From: Pseudomonadales bacterium
Lineage (GTDB): Bacteria; Pseudomonadota; Gammaproteobacteria; Pseudomonadales; Azotimanducaceae
Length of the DNA: 64,000 nucleotides
Assembly: GCA_011525295.1 (NCBI GenBank)
Contig: WTGV01000059.1
Location: 1 to 64,000, forward strand
Reading direction: 5' to 3'
Shown: piece by piece, positions 44,943 to 54,435 of the stretch
How positions within the stretch are numbered: the stretch's first letter is position 1
Layout: each line of letters begins with the position of its first letter
The notes under the pieces: generated by a model
Told to the model about the DNA's origin: nothing
The model's input: only the letters and a program-made list of their open reading frames with translations
Databases searched by the model: none
Program-made: the position numbers and the translations under genes

Positions 44943-45866
44943 TTAATTTTCTTCTGCTGCTTCGTTTTCGTAGCCGTTCTGCACCATGAACAGCAAGTAC
45001 GCAAGGAGCTCATGGTCCGGAGACTCTACCTCAACATCTTCTGGAACCTCTAATCCTAGCTCGCTGGTCGCGTTGTTCAAGATGTTTTGGTAGGGTTTGA
45101 CCGAATCACCATACGCTCCAATAGCGTTCAACAATAGCGTTGCCAATTCATTGGACGTGTCCTGACGATCCAATCGGTTGACTAGAGCCGCGAGACCGTC
45201 GTCACTTCGGTATCTACCCAAGCTATCAATAGCGAGTGCGGTTGCAAACGGATTGACATTGGGATTGAAAAGGATTTGAACGCGAAAATCGTTCGCTTCT
45301 TCCGTTTCGATTCGCGCAACGCTAAGCAACGACAGTAACAATTCTGGGTGGTTCGGATTGTGCGCCTGCCAAAGAATTTCAACGATATCGGGGTCACCTT
45401 TAAAAAATGTTGCAAGAATCGCCGGTATCGTCAACCACGCCCACTCCGATTTCCATACAGTCTTCGAATTTCTGATCTCAACGAATTTTGTGTTCTTCGA
45501 CCCTATCCAAGGACTTGAATTTTCGCGGTATGCTTCGTCCCATCGATTAATTAAGTACTCTTTCATTTCAGGAAGTGATCCAATGTCTCGCGCAACTCGT
45601 TGTGTCGACCGACGATCTTCTAAGTGTAGATCAGCATACGCAGCTATCCAAGCCATCGCGCCGATCGTTGCGTTTACAACGTTGGCATCACTATTACTCA
45701 ATCCCTGTTGTATCGCCTCGAAAATTCGTTCATCGGTCCACGTAGGATCCTCTACACCCTTGTGTCCAATCCAGTCCAACAGTTCAATGTCTTCGGCATT
45801 AGATGGGGCACTATCAGAATCTCCAAGTATCGTGAATATCAGGAGTATCGCGCAAAGATTCTTCAT
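44943..45866 (-). CDS. secreted helical-repeat protein, unknown
   Basis: 307 residues from the ATG at 45866 (MKNLCAILLIFTILGDSDSA), which gives a signal peptide; the longer frame to 45890 adds eight residues before it. The mature part is helical with repeat-like units of hydrophobic pairs (NATIGAMAWIAAYADL, ATALAIDSLGRY, LATLLLNAIGAYGDSV), reminiscent of HEAT-type repeats. The C-terminus is acidic (ENEAAEEN). The product is probably periplasmic. No catalytic motif seen. Alone on its strand between the dcw operon and the receptor gene. Confidence 0.55.
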   Translation of the reverse strand: MKNLCAILLIFTILGDSDSAPSNAEDIELLDWIGHKGVEDPTWTDERIFEAIQQGLSNSDANVVNATIGAMAWIAAYADLHLEDRRSTQRVARDIGSLPEMKEYLINRWDEAYRENSSPWIGSKNTKFVEIRNSKTVWKSEWAWLTIPAILATFFKGDPDIVEILWQAHNPNHPELLLSLLSVARIETEEANDFRVQILFNPNVNPFATALAIDSLGRYRSDDGLAALVNRLDRQDTSNELATLLLNAIGAYGDSVKPYQNILNNATSELGLEVPEDVEVESPDHELLAYLLFMVQNGYENEAAEEN

Positions 45867-46490
45867 TGTAATACGCGCAGTTCGAGTCACTTTTCGTATT
45901 TTCCAGTCCCAAGCACTATTAATTCTCTATCTTTGAATTCCGTCGACCTTGAATTGAAATGAAAACACCGAACCTGCCGATAATCGTATCTAAAACTAAT
46001 TTTATTAGCCAGTCCTAACTAAACGTCTACTGCTCGATTCCACCTGCCACTTCTTCTGGTACGCGATGGTTTCTGTTGGTTGTACCCATATTGCTCTTCT
46101 TCGTTGTATTCGTATCGTTGAAAGAACTTGCAGAGGTCTTTCATGATCGTTGACTGACATAAATCGCGAAGACTCTTGAGTCGTATTCCATGATGTAATG
46201 TCGTGAAAATTGGGCTTGCTATAACTATTCAGTTGAGTTCACACATGTGGATTCAGCTGGCTAGCGCAAGAGTTAACAATGAACAAAATTTAACTACCAT
46301 CAAAGGAGTCGGTCTTCCCACTACCGCCCAATCTTGTACTCGCGTTTCTTGAATGTGTCCTGGACGAAATCTTGAAATTTGCATTGAACGCAGACCAAAA
46401 AAAACGCCCGAAACGGGCGTTTTTTTTCGATTGTAAAATCTACTGAATTTTGAGGAGTTAGACCTCCCGAGCAAAACTCAGTTTCACCAA
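45867..46490. other. intergenic stretch with a terminator
   Basis: About 620 bases. It holds the terminator at 46397-46427. On the minus strand a 41-codon ATG frame at 46019-46144 (MKDLCKFFQRYEYNEEEQYG...) is basic and hydrophilic but has no ribosome site, so I do not call it a gene. Nothing else is recognised. Confidence 0.3.
46397..46427. terminator. strong intrinsic terminator after the TonB receptor gene
   Basis: AAAAAAAACGCCCG (46397-46410), loop AAA, CGGGCGTTTTTTTT (46414-46427): a perfect stem with A-tract and T-tract, able to work in both directions. It ends the minus-strand receptor transcript. Confidence 0.93.
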
Positions 46491-49400
46491 TTAGTAGAAC
46501 GAAGGCGTGTAGCTGAAACTCATCGATAAGACTCGGCCACGAGCGTCCCAACGGCTTGCGTCGTAGGGCTTTCTGTCGCGAATCGTCAGCGGCGCAGACC
46601 TGTTGAACAAGTTTTGGCTGCTGAAGCGCAAACTAAACTCTGGACTGAATCTATAGGCGAATGAAGCATCAACCGTCGCTAGCGAGCCAACATCCATCGA
46701 GAGATAGCCACTACGATAGACGCCATTACCCCATTGAAACTGAGCGCATTGTCCCACGTCGTTGATGACTTGTAAATAGTGGCAGTAGTGCGAGCGATCA
46801 TTCAAATAACCTGGAGTGTATCGAACGGACATGTTCGCATTCATGCGGCCTCTATCCCAAAATACTTGGAGGCTCCCTGAGTACTTGTCTGGATCTCGCA
46901 TCGTACCCAACGCTGAAAAGATAAGCCCCTTCAATGGTTGTCGCTGGCGTTCCAAGTATGTGTTGTAAGACAATCGAGTTTCGATCATCCCGATGGACTC
47001 GAACTGCATGCGATAAGAGACATTCGCCGTAAGGGTCTTCGTGCTATTTTCGTACGCGTTGAAGTAATCGTAATTGATGAACTCCAAAACACCTTCGTTG
47101 TTTCGCGTCGCCAACTCGTCATAGCACAATGCCGTAGGTTCATCTCGATAGGTAATTCCACGTTCAACCTTGTCTCGGTGCGAACGGTCCGCATAAGTTA
47201 GATTCAGGTTGAAGTTCTGGAGGAACTGTGGATCCCATCTCATGCGAATCGACCAGTTTTGCGACACCTCAGACTTCAAATTGGGATTTGCCCAAGAATA
47301 CCTGTATGGTGTACGCTCGTAAAAGGTCTCTTCAAAGTCCTTCGGGTTGTTGGATGGATCGCCGGGAAGTCTGCCATGACATGGATCAACAACATCGTAT
47401 ACGAACCATTCACTACTCTCGTATGAGTCATACAGTTGAGAAGTCAACGGCGGCTCTACATTCTTCGTGTAGTTCAAGGTTACCGTGATATCCCTCATCG
47501 GTTCATAGTACAAACCCAGCGCTGGCGCGTTGTCGTATTGTTCAAACTTAATGAACTCAGCTTCGCTACGGTCAATGCCGTACTCGTAAGCGTATCCCAA
47601 ATCTGCTTCCCAAGCGAGTGTGCTTGGATTCCAAACCCAAACTTGTACTCGTTCGTATTGGAAATCAAATCCATCAACAACACCCCAGTTGAAGTTACCA
47701 GTTCGATTATTCTTAATAGTTACCTGCAATTCCTTGCCCCACAACTTCGCTTCTTCATGGCTGAATACTGGGAGCCATACCTCCATACCGAAGCTGTTGC
47801 TGCGAGAAACAGGTTCCGTGAAACCGTTCCAAACCGCGTTGTAATCAAATTCATAAGCTGTCAGTCCAGCGAGATACTGATAGCGGTTCGTATATCGAAT
47901 CGCCTGTTGCGTATATCGCAACGAATAGCTGATTCGCTCGCCGTTCAGCTCGAACCAGAATCCACTCGCCAGCAATGTGATGTTAGTTACGCGATTGGTC
48001 CCGATACGTCGAGAAGTATTGCCCAGAAAATCGCTAAAGGGATCTCCTCCTACAGTACCATTCCCAAACAAGTTGAACGCGACGTCAGGATCCGGACTAG
48101 AGAGCCGTCGATAGAACTCATCGGTTCCAGGAGCGTAACGCTCACGACGAGTAGTGCTCTGGAAACGAAGACTTGCGTTCGAAGATCGTCCCTCGGAAAC
48201 CGAAAACTCCAACTTATTTTCGCCAGCCCATTTCCATTTCACGCCAACTGTTACGTTCTTGTTAACACCTTCGGCCTTGGTGAAAGGTATGGGCAAGACG
48301 CCAGTATCTTGCTCGTTTCCAGGTACATAAGTTACATGCATCGGACGACCGAATGGGTTGTAGGCGTTGGTTGCCGGCACCACCATGCGCATCGAAAGGG
48401 AATAAATACTCCAGAACTGTTGGTAAGAATTATCTGTTGAATAACGCGAATTCATAAAGATTTCAACGTTATCGTTGAGATCGTAGTAAACGTTCATCAC
48501 GGCACCGTCTCGACTCGAATGCGCACCATTTACAGGCTCAATCCGGTTGTAAGGGGTGATGTTTTCTCTACCATAGTTGAAATCTTCCGGGGTAGCATTC
48601 AAACCTGTGTGATCCAAGGGCAGTTGCGCAATGAAATTACGCTTTTCCCAGTCGATGGTGAAACTACCGTTGATGTACCAATCCGAGTAATACGGGCCGG
48701 GGTAACGAGAGCTACCATTCCACTCCCTCACGATTCCAGGTTGCGCATAGGCGTAATTCCGATAATCGTACTCAGGTCCGAACAGATGGCGAAAATCAAG
48801 CGTGTTGTGTCCTGTCTTCGCGTTGATGATCGGTTCGCGCTCGGATGTCTCCAATGAAACCGTGGTTCGAAACTTCGCCCAGTTGAAACCAAACGTCATA
48901 CCAGTCGTATAGTCGTCTGCGCCGGTGAAACTATTGTCTTGCTTCATATTCAAAGAAACACCGCGATAGTTTTTCTTTGTAATGAAATTCACCACGCCAC
49001 CGAGAGCATCTGCTCCATACACGGCCGAACCACCGTCAAGCTGAATTTCAACCGCGGCAATTGCTTCCAACGGAATTCCCAGAATATTGACGATATCTCG
49101 TTCGGAACCGCCAAACCCAGCAATGCGACGACCATCCAATAACACCAACGTGTTACCAGATCCCATGCCGTGCAAATTCACCGTAGACAGGTTGAAGTTA
49201 TAGTAAAGTCCGCCTGAATCTCCTCCGAGTTCATCACCAGTGGCCCATGAAGTTGAAGTCTGGGGAGTCGTTGAGTTGAATTGTTCAGGAATTCTGCGGA
49301 AAAAGTCGGATAGATCCGATACGCCCATTTCTTCGATGTCTGCAGCGGTGTATCGAACAATCAGTGCGGTCGGGTCTGAAATGGGCATGTAGGTACCGGT

Positions 49401-49679
49401 TGAGATCACCTCTTCCATTTCCTCGTCCGCATAAAGGCTCTCCGACTCGGCGGCTTCCTCGTCTTCCGCGGCAACTTCTTCTAAGGCTTCTTCAGAATTC
49501 GATTCTGAATCCTCTTCATCTTCGTCTTCTTCGACGACTTTCTTTGAGTCTTCAGAATTCTCAGCTTCCTGAGCCACCAAAGACCCTGTTGCAAAAACCA
49601 ACCCGAAAATTGCTACCCACATGGGTAGAAGATCGGATAGGAATCCTTTCTTGTTCACATTTGAACTTCTGTTTTGCAT
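46491..49679 (-). CDS. TonB-dependent outer-membrane receptor with acidic N-terminal linker
   Basis: 1062 residues. Signal peptide (about 1-37, cleavage near LVAQ/EAEN), then an unusual acidic low-complexity stretch (about 40-85, mostly Glu/Asp/Ser/Ala), then a TonB-box-like MEEVISTGTYMP and the plug domain (LHGMGSGNTLVLLDGRRIAG; VEIQLDGGSAVYGADALGGV; VNFITKKNY). The rest is a 22-strand barrel rich in aromatic residues that ends LSMSFSYTPSFY. Transports some large substrate with TonB energy; the substrate cannot be told. GGGAGGG precedes the ATG. A truncated relative of its N-terminus is encoded at 50480-50935. Confidence 0.93.
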   Translation of the reverse strand: MQNRSSNVNKKGFLSDLLPMWVAIFGLVFATGSLVAQEAENSEDSKKVVEEDEDEEDSESNSEEALEEVAAEDEEAAESESLYADEEMEEVISTGTYMPISDPTALIVRYTAADIEEMGVSDLSDFFRRIPEQFNSTTPQTSTSWATGDELGGDSGGLYYNFNLSTVNLHGMGSGNTLVLLDGRRIAGFGGSERDIVNILGIPLEAIAAVEIQLDGGSAVYGADALGGVVNFITKKNYRGVSLNMKQDNSFTGADDYTTGMTFGFNWAKFRTTVSLETSEREPIINAKTGHNTLDFRHLFGPEYDYRNYAYAQPGIVREWNGSSRYPGPYYSDWYINGSFTIDWEKRNFIAQLPLDHTGLNATPEDFNYGRENITPYNRIEPVNGAHSSRDGAVMNVYYDLNDNVEIFMNSRYSTDNSYQQFWSIYSLSMRMVVPATNAYNPFGRPMHVTYVPGNEQDTGVLPIPFTKAEGVNKNVTVGVKWKWAGENKLEFSVSEGRSSNASLRFQSTTRRERYAPGTDEFYRRLSSPDPDVAFNLFGNGTVGGDPFSDFLGNTSRRIGTNRVTNITLLASGFWFELNGERISYSLRYTQQAIRYTNRYQYLAGLTAYEFDYNAVWNGFTEPVSRSNSFGMEVWLPVFSHEEAKLWGKELQVTIKNNRTGNFNWGVVDGFDFQYERVQVWVWNPSTLAWEADLGYAYEYGIDRSEAEFIKFEQYDNAPALGLYYEPMRDITVTLNYTKNVEPPLTSQLYDSYESSEWFVYDVVDPCHGRLPGDPSNNPKDFEETFYERTPYRYSWANPNLKSEVSQNWSIRMRWDPQFLQNFNLNLTYADRSHRDKVERGITYRDEPTALCYDELATRNNEGVLEFINYDYFNAYENSTKTLTANVSYRMQFESIGMIETRLSYNTYLERQRQPLKGLIFSALGTMRDPDKYSGSLQVFWDRGRMNANMSVRYTPGYLNDRSHYCHYLQVINDVGQCAQFQWGNGVYRSGYLSMDVGSLATVDASFAYRFSPEFSLRFSSQNLFNRSAPLTIRDRKPYDASRWDARGRVLSMSFSYTPSFY

Positions 49680-50102
49680 CTTAGAATCCCTCCCAAAAAG
49701 GTTAGATACTCAACACTTGTTACTTCCTGACTTCAATTTCACAAACCCGTCAATCTGACATGTTGCTATGGTCAAGAATAACCGAAAGCATTGAACCAGT
49801 CTAGAATTATCGGTTGCGATATTCCGAACCTGATTCAAAACTGTTTCGTGTGTACCACAAAGGTACTACGATAATGTGTCACAATATGAATAAATTATAA
49901 ACAGAAAATGAAGAAAAAATGAAACTTATCAATTTTTTTTCAAGATCCGATTATCTACCTCAAAGTGACGCAATCACCAGCTTGCTTAATAGACATTTTA
50001 CACATCTAGAATGGAGCGGTGACCGAGTGTTTGAATTGACTAATAGTACTGTGTTACTAACTCAACATTTAATAACGTAGTTCTTTGATTCGAGGAGAAG
50101 AA
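49680..50102. other. leader region of the receptor gene
   Basis: About 420 bases between rnpB (3' end) and the receptor start, both on the minus strand. AT-rich in the middle (runs near 49890-49940), which probably holds the receptor promoter. No RNA or gene is recognised in it. Confidence 0.35.
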
Positions 50103-50438
50103 GAGACGGCCGATAAGCCGGGTTCTGTCTAAGAACGATCATTCATCTCGAGCACGACTAGGCGTACTACTTGCGACCTACCCAGATCGGACACGGACCG
50201 CGTCTTTCGATCTCTATTTGGTCTTGCTCCAAGTGGGGTTGACCATGCCAACGCTGTTACCAGCGATTGCGGTGCGCTCTTACCACACCTTTTCACCCTT
50301 ACCGAATGTTCGGCGGTTTATTTTCTGTGGCACTTGCCGTAAGTTCACACTTCCCAGGAGTTACCTGGCACTCTGTCCTGCGGAGCCCGGACTTTCCTCC
50401 GATGACTCTGCGTCATCAGCGATCGTTTAGCCGTCTCT
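50103..50438 (-). ncRNA. rnpB: RNase P RNA (type A)
   Basis: The catalytic RNA that trims tRNA 5' ends. On the minus strand it reads from GAGACGGCTAAACGATCGC to ACAGAACCCGGCTTATCGG. Conserved elements: GGAGGAAAGTCCGGGCTCC near the 5' end, CAGAGTGCCAGGTAACTCC, and the 3' ACAGAACCCGGCTTATC; 5' GAGACGGC pairs with 3' GCCGTCTC. About 336 bases. It starts 41 bases after the stop of the small receptor-like gene on the same strand; TAATAT about ten bases before the 5' end could be its -10. Confidence 0.95.
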
Positions 50439-50479
50439 TGATCAATATATTAAGTATGGAAAGTGTTGCGACGCTCTAT

Positions 50480-50935
50480 CTACCAGCGCAAATATTCAAG
50501 CCGATAATAAAAATCTCGTACTGCATCTCCGGTGAGTCGAATCACGTTCGAGGTAGGATCGCCATTTGGCAGATGACTTCCGGTTTCAGGATTCTTTTTC
50601 TTGGCCTTTTCTTTAGCAACTTCAGGATCGGCTTCTTCCTTTCCTGTCTTCACAGCCTTTTTGTCTTTTGTAGTGTCGGCCTCTTCGTTAGTTGAAGCAG
50701 TCGACGCCGATTCATCATCTTTTTCTGAACTGTCCGATGTGGCATTCTCTTCGTCATTGGATTTGTCAGTGGTCACCGCCTCTTTTTCTACTGCTTCTTC
50801 CGCGGTCTCTACATTCTCTGCGTTCTGAGCCGCTACGGAACCAATCACAAAGATGAACCCAAAAAACACTAACCAGAAAGCGAACTTGTTGAAAAGGCTT
50901 TTTTGTTCAATCACTGTTGCTCTACCATGTGCCAT
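50480..50935 (-). CDS. mini-protein resembling the N-terminus of the TonB receptor
   Basis: 151 residues. It repeats in order the start of the receptor encoded at 46491-49679: a signal peptide with the same pattern (FGFIFVIGSVAAQNAEN against FGLVFATGSLVAQEAEN), a low-complexity charged linker (here Lys/Glu/Ser/Thr, about 40-115), and a plug-like beginning (TGSHLPNGDPTSNVIRLTGD against TGTYMPISDPTALIVRYTAA). It then ends after 20 more residues, without plug or barrel. It may be a decayed receptor copy or a small periplasmic protein that still engages TonB; neither is proven. Confidence 0.6.
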   Translation of the reverse strand: MAHGRATVIEQKSLFNKFAFWLVFFGFIFVIGSVAAQNAENVETAEEAVEKEAVTTDKSNDEENATSDSSEKDDESASTASTNEEADTTKDKKAVKTGKEEADPEVAKEKAKKKNPETGSHLPNGDPTSNVIRLTGDAVRDFYYRLEYLRW

Positions 50936-51145
50936 ACAAACACTCCTCCACTAGCTTCAATAACGATTGCTTAAACCAGAATTATATCCCAATTTTCGAT
51001 CACGTTGTACAATTTGCTACTCAACCAAATCACGTATTTTCGACCAGTAATTTCTAAGGTAAGACTCTCAAACCGAGATGAGCAGGCGGTCGAACGAACT
51101 GAATGATGATCTTCGTTTTACGAACGTGTTCAAATTCAATCAGAC

Positions 51146-52012
51146 TTAGCGAAGGGTTGGTTCGTCTGCAAGACCGGTAATGCGCGAATAGGCTTCCTCC
51201 CGTGTTAATTCCGTGAGTTGGGCCAATATGTTTGCCACTTGCGTCGGTTTGAGATAGGGTTGTAACACCCGAGAGAGTCTCTCTTCAGACCACACCAACT
51301 GAGATCGGGGACTGCAATCGATCACCAGCACCAGTTCGCCCTTGATGCTTGATCTCGTCAAGAATTCTTGGTGCAACTCTCGCAGCGTCGTGTAGAAATA
51401 TTCCTCGAATCGTTTCGTCATCTCGCGACCAAGGAACACTTTACGCTCCCCCATGTCTAAATCTAACATATCCTTGAGTGTAGTCACGACGCGGCGCGGG
51501 GACTCAAACAAGACCGTAGGAGCGTCCGCACCATTTAGTCGCGTTAACTGTTCGGTACGTTTTCTTCCACGTCTCGCCAAAAATCCACAAAAACGATATT
51601 CATGCAGAGGGATGGGACAAACGGAAGCGAGCGTCATCACTGCACTAGGACCGGGTACTGGCACCGTTGGAATTCCAGCGGCGAAGGTTTCACGAACTAA
51701 TTGAAATCCAGGGTCAGAGACTAAGGGCGTCCCAGCATCGGATACAATCACTACGTCTTGAGCTGAATTGAGAGTGGCCAAAATTTGTGCCGTCGCACGA
51801 CCTTCACATGCGTCGTTCAACACGATATAGTGTTTGTCCTGTTCAGCAATCCTCAAAGTACGCAGCAGCGTCTTTGTTCGTACGACGTTCTCGCATCCGA
51901 TGACTGATACCGTTGAAAGAATACGCTTCGCTCTGACAGTTATATCTTCAAGATTTCCAATCGGCGTCGCAACTACGTACAAACAACCTTCTGTATCTTT
52001 CTGCTGTTTCAT
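51146..52012 (-). CDS. rsmI: 16S rRNA 2'-O-methyltransferase RsmI, divergent
   Basis: 288 residues. SAM-dependent enzyme that methylates the 2'-O of C1402, the partner of RsmH. Clear family motifs CLYVVATPIGNLEDITVRA, VVIVSDAGTPLVSDPGF, VPVPGPSAVMTLAS and IKGELVLVIDC. Two conserved blocks are changed: AEDTRHT of typical members reads CENVVRTK, and the HDHNE-like segment reads LNDACEGRA. These lie near the active site, so activity may differ. Divergent from lpoA with start codons seven bases apart or overlapping, the common gammaproteobacterial arrangement. Confidence 0.9.
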   Translation of the reverse strand: MKQQKDTEGCLYVVATPIGNLEDITVRAKRILSTVSVIGCENVVRTKTLLRTLRIAEQDKHYIVLNDACEGRATAQILATLNSAQDVVIVSDAGTPLVSDPGFQLVRETFAAGIPTVPVPGPSAVMTLASVCPIPLHEYRFCGFLARRGRKRTEQLTRLNGADAPTVLFESPRRVVTTLKDMLDLDMGERKVFLGREMTKRFEEYFYTTLRELHQEFLTRSSIKGELVLVIDCSPRSQLVWSEERLSRVLQPYLKPTQVANILAQLTELTREEAYSRITGLADEPTLR

Positions 52013-52016
52013 CCTG

Positions 52017-53801
52017 TTGTCCTTCGTTCTCTTGTTGATGAGCTGGGGATGTCAGAGTAAGACTGCACCAAGAGTTCCTCACGAGGGGTACGACGTTCAA
52101 GTTGGTAATAACGGAATTGACACTCTCGGATCCGCACCTGCATCTCCCGTTACCGCGGAGTTTATTCGCCGCTTAGATCTCGCACATCAACCATACTTCC
52201 ATAGGTGGGCACAGTCTATTCGCAACCAGTTTCTCGATTGGCCTCCAAAACAACAAGGGAACCGTGATCCAGACACTTCGAATTATGTACAAGCACTATC
52301 AGAGTTAGTTCTCGAAGCACTCGATGCTCCCTTGAGTGCTTTAAAGGGAATCAGTAATCTCAAAACGCAAAACTTCGACCAAAACCGTGCAAAGATAATC
52401 GCACAGTCCTATATACATAGATGGCTCGACGATTGTGAAAGGGCACTGAGTGTATTAGTCAGCTACGAGCCACAGTCAGAGAACGACAGTTTAGTTTGGG
52501 TAGAACGTGTTTGGTCAGTGCTCGATAGTCCCTGTGCGTACCAAAGTTTAGCCGCTAGGACATTGAACAATGTTTCAGTTCAAGGTTGGTGGGACTTGGC
52601 GAAAGTCGCAGTAACTAGTAACTCTCAAGTTGAGCGAACATCGAAGTTTCGTCGATGGAAGCAACAGTACCCGCAACACCTCGCCGCACGCTTTTCTCCA
52701 AAACACTTTCGAACCGAAGACAGAGGCCCTCAAAAAATTGCACTCTTGTTACCACAGTCCGGCCCCCTCTCCAGTGCCGCGACCGCAATAAAGAACGGTT
52801 TTATGAGCGCGCACCTACACGCCGTCTCTCGCAACGATTTGTTCATCGAAGTCTACGATACGACGACTACAGAAATCACGACACTGATTGAACAGGTAGT
52901 CGACGAAGGAGTCGATGTGATTGTTGGTCCATTGGAAAAGGAGAATGTAAGGCGTGTCCTAGAACGAGACACTACTCAAATTCCGATCATTGCGCTTAAT
53001 CAGCCTACAAGCAGCTCTCGGTTTGTGCCCCAACGTAATCTTGTGAGATTGGCGCAAGTGGTCGAAGACGATGCTATTGCTATAGCAAAACAAGTAAATT
53101 CTCAAAATTTCGGACGTGTACTTCTAGTACTAGGTCAAGACTATTGGTGTGTGCGCGCCGCAATTAGTTTCAGGAACACGATTAATGATGAAATATCAAT
53201 CGCGGCCGAAACGAAACTTTCCAATCTCAGAGATTCGACCGAGGGTGTTGCGAACTTACTCAGGGTAACTCAGAGTAACTCGAGACAAGCAGAATTAGCA
53301 ACAATCACACGTAGAACAATCGAATTTACCGCGCGCCGCAGGCATGACGTTGACGCAATTATCGCATTTGTCGATCAGGATGAATTCGCGGCACTTAGCG
53401 CAGCGCTTCATTATCACTTTGCCGGTGACGTTCCGATCATACTTGCCGAACCGACGTTTCGTGATTTAGCCCGGACCGGCAGTTATGCTGATGGAACAAT
53501 TTTCACATCGACGCCCGCGCAGTTATTTTCAGTTCCCATAACAACTCAAATACGGGAGTCATTTGCAGACGCAAGTGTGCTTTATCCGTTGTATGTATTT
53601 GGAATCGACGCATATCGAACCACGATGCACATTGACGAGGTGCTCAGGGGAGGATCCATATTTGGGTACACCGGCTACTTGCGACCAGACGAACAAAGGA
53701 ATATGGTCCGAGAGCCTGTTTGGGGAATGGTCCAGGGCCGTGCACTAGAACCTCGAAAACACATAATACAGTCTGACGATGATCGACGAAAGCTTTTTTA
53801 A
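52017..53801 (+). CDS. lpoA: LpoA-like lipoprotein activator of PBP1A
   Basis: 594 residues if it starts at the TTG at 52017, giving a short lipoprotein signal MSFVLLLMSWGC; an ATG lies only four residues before the lipobox Cys and longer frames run back into rsmI. N-terminal helical (TPR-like) half, then a periplasmic-binding-protein-like half starting KIALLLPQSGPLSSAATAIKNG, with VDVIVGPLEKENVRRVLE and IIALNQPT. LpoA is an outer-membrane lipoprotein that stimulates PBP1A. Position beside rsmI and two genes from dolP supports the name. yraN and diaA, usually next, are missing. Confidence 0.85.
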   Translation: MSFVLLLMSWGCQSKTAPRVPHEGYDVQVGNNGIDTLGSAPASPVTAEFIRRLDLAHQPYFHRWAQSIRNQFLDWPPKQQGNRDPDTSNYVQALSELVLEALDAPLSALKGISNLKTQNFDQNRAKIIAQSYIHRWLDDCERALSVLVSYEPQSENDSLVWVERVWSVLDSPCAYQSLAARTLNNVSVQGWWDLAKVAVTSNSQVERTSKFRRWKQQYPQHLAARFSPKHFRTEDRGPQKIALLLPQSGPLSSAATAIKNGFMSAHLHAVSRNDLFIEVYDTTTTEITTLIEQVVDEGVDVIVGPLEKENVRRVLERDTTQIPIIALNQPTSSSRFVPQRNLVRLAQVVEDDAIAIAKQVNSQNFGRVLLVLGQDYWCVRAAISFRNTINDEISIAAETKLSNLRDSTEGVANLLRVTQSNSRQAELATITRRTIEFTARRRHDVDAIIAFVDQDEFAALSAALHYHFAGDVPIILAEPTFRDLARTGSYADGTIFTSTPAQLFSVPITTQIRESFADASVLYPLYVFGIDAYRTTMHIDEVLRGGSIFGYTGYLRPDEQRNMVREPVWGMVQGRALEPRKHIIQSDDDRRKLF

Positions 53802-53813
53802 TTCACTAGACAA

Positions 53814-54380
53814 ATGACACAGACTCGATTGACATCGAAATTTAATCTTTGGATATTGTTGGGCGTAACTTACCTGACTTTGACGGCGTGCACTTCTTCG
53901 ATGACGACACCGGATGTACGAACACCAGGTACGATAGTCGACGATGTTCTCATCCAACAACGTGCCGCAAAACTACTCAAAGAGGAATTGCACCACGAGA
54001 AGGACGAACGAATTCGAATCTCCGTGTTCAACGGCATCGTCTTACTCACTGGCCAAATCACAACCGAAGAACGAAAACAACGCGCTACAGAAGTCGTCGA
54101 AAACATAGAACAGGTTCGCGCTGTTCAAAACGAACTGACGACGGACGACTTTAGGGGAGTCGTGGAACGCGCGCGAGATTCATACTTGGCTAGCACCGTC
54201 CGCGCTAAACTTCTAACAGCTCAGGATGTCGATTTTGATAAGTTCGATGTTGTTATCGACCGCGGTAATGCCTACCTGTTAGGCTATGCGACCAAAGAGG
54301 AAACTGATCGCGCCACGGAAATCATTCGCAATGTTCGCGGCATAAAAGCCGTGATCAAAGTAATGGAGTATTCCGACTGA
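53814..54380 (+). CDS. dolP: BON-domain lipoprotein DolP (YraP)
   Basis: 188 residues. Lipoprotein signal with lipobox LTAC near residue 23-26. Two BON domains: ERIRISVFNGIVLLTGQITT ... and KFDVVIDRGNAYLLGYATKEE, each with the conserved G..LLTG/YLLG core. In E. coli DolP supports outer-membrane integrity. Starts 12 bases after lpoA, so likely the same operon. Confidence 0.9.
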   Translation: MTQTRLTSKFNLWILLGVTYLTLTACTSSMTTPDVRTPGTIVDDVLIQQRAAKLLKEELHHEKDERIRISVFNGIVLLTGQITTEERKQRATEVVENIEQVRAVQNELTTDDFRGVVERARDSYLASTVRAKLLTAQDVDFDKFDVVIDRGNAYLLGYATKEETDRATEIIRNVRGIKAVIKVMEYSD

Positions 54381-54435
54381 AAATTTCTTCGTCGACGCTT
54401 GAGACCAAGAGACTTCGTCTCCGAGAAGTTAGCAA

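Noticed and set aside
46019-46144. 41-codon minus frame, basic product
   Set aside because: Plausible composition but no ribosome site and no relation to its neighbours.
47436-48440. 334-codon plus-strand frame inside the receptor gene
   Set aside because: It lies wholly antisense to a well supported receptor and its product is rich in Arg/Ser/Val without any motif.
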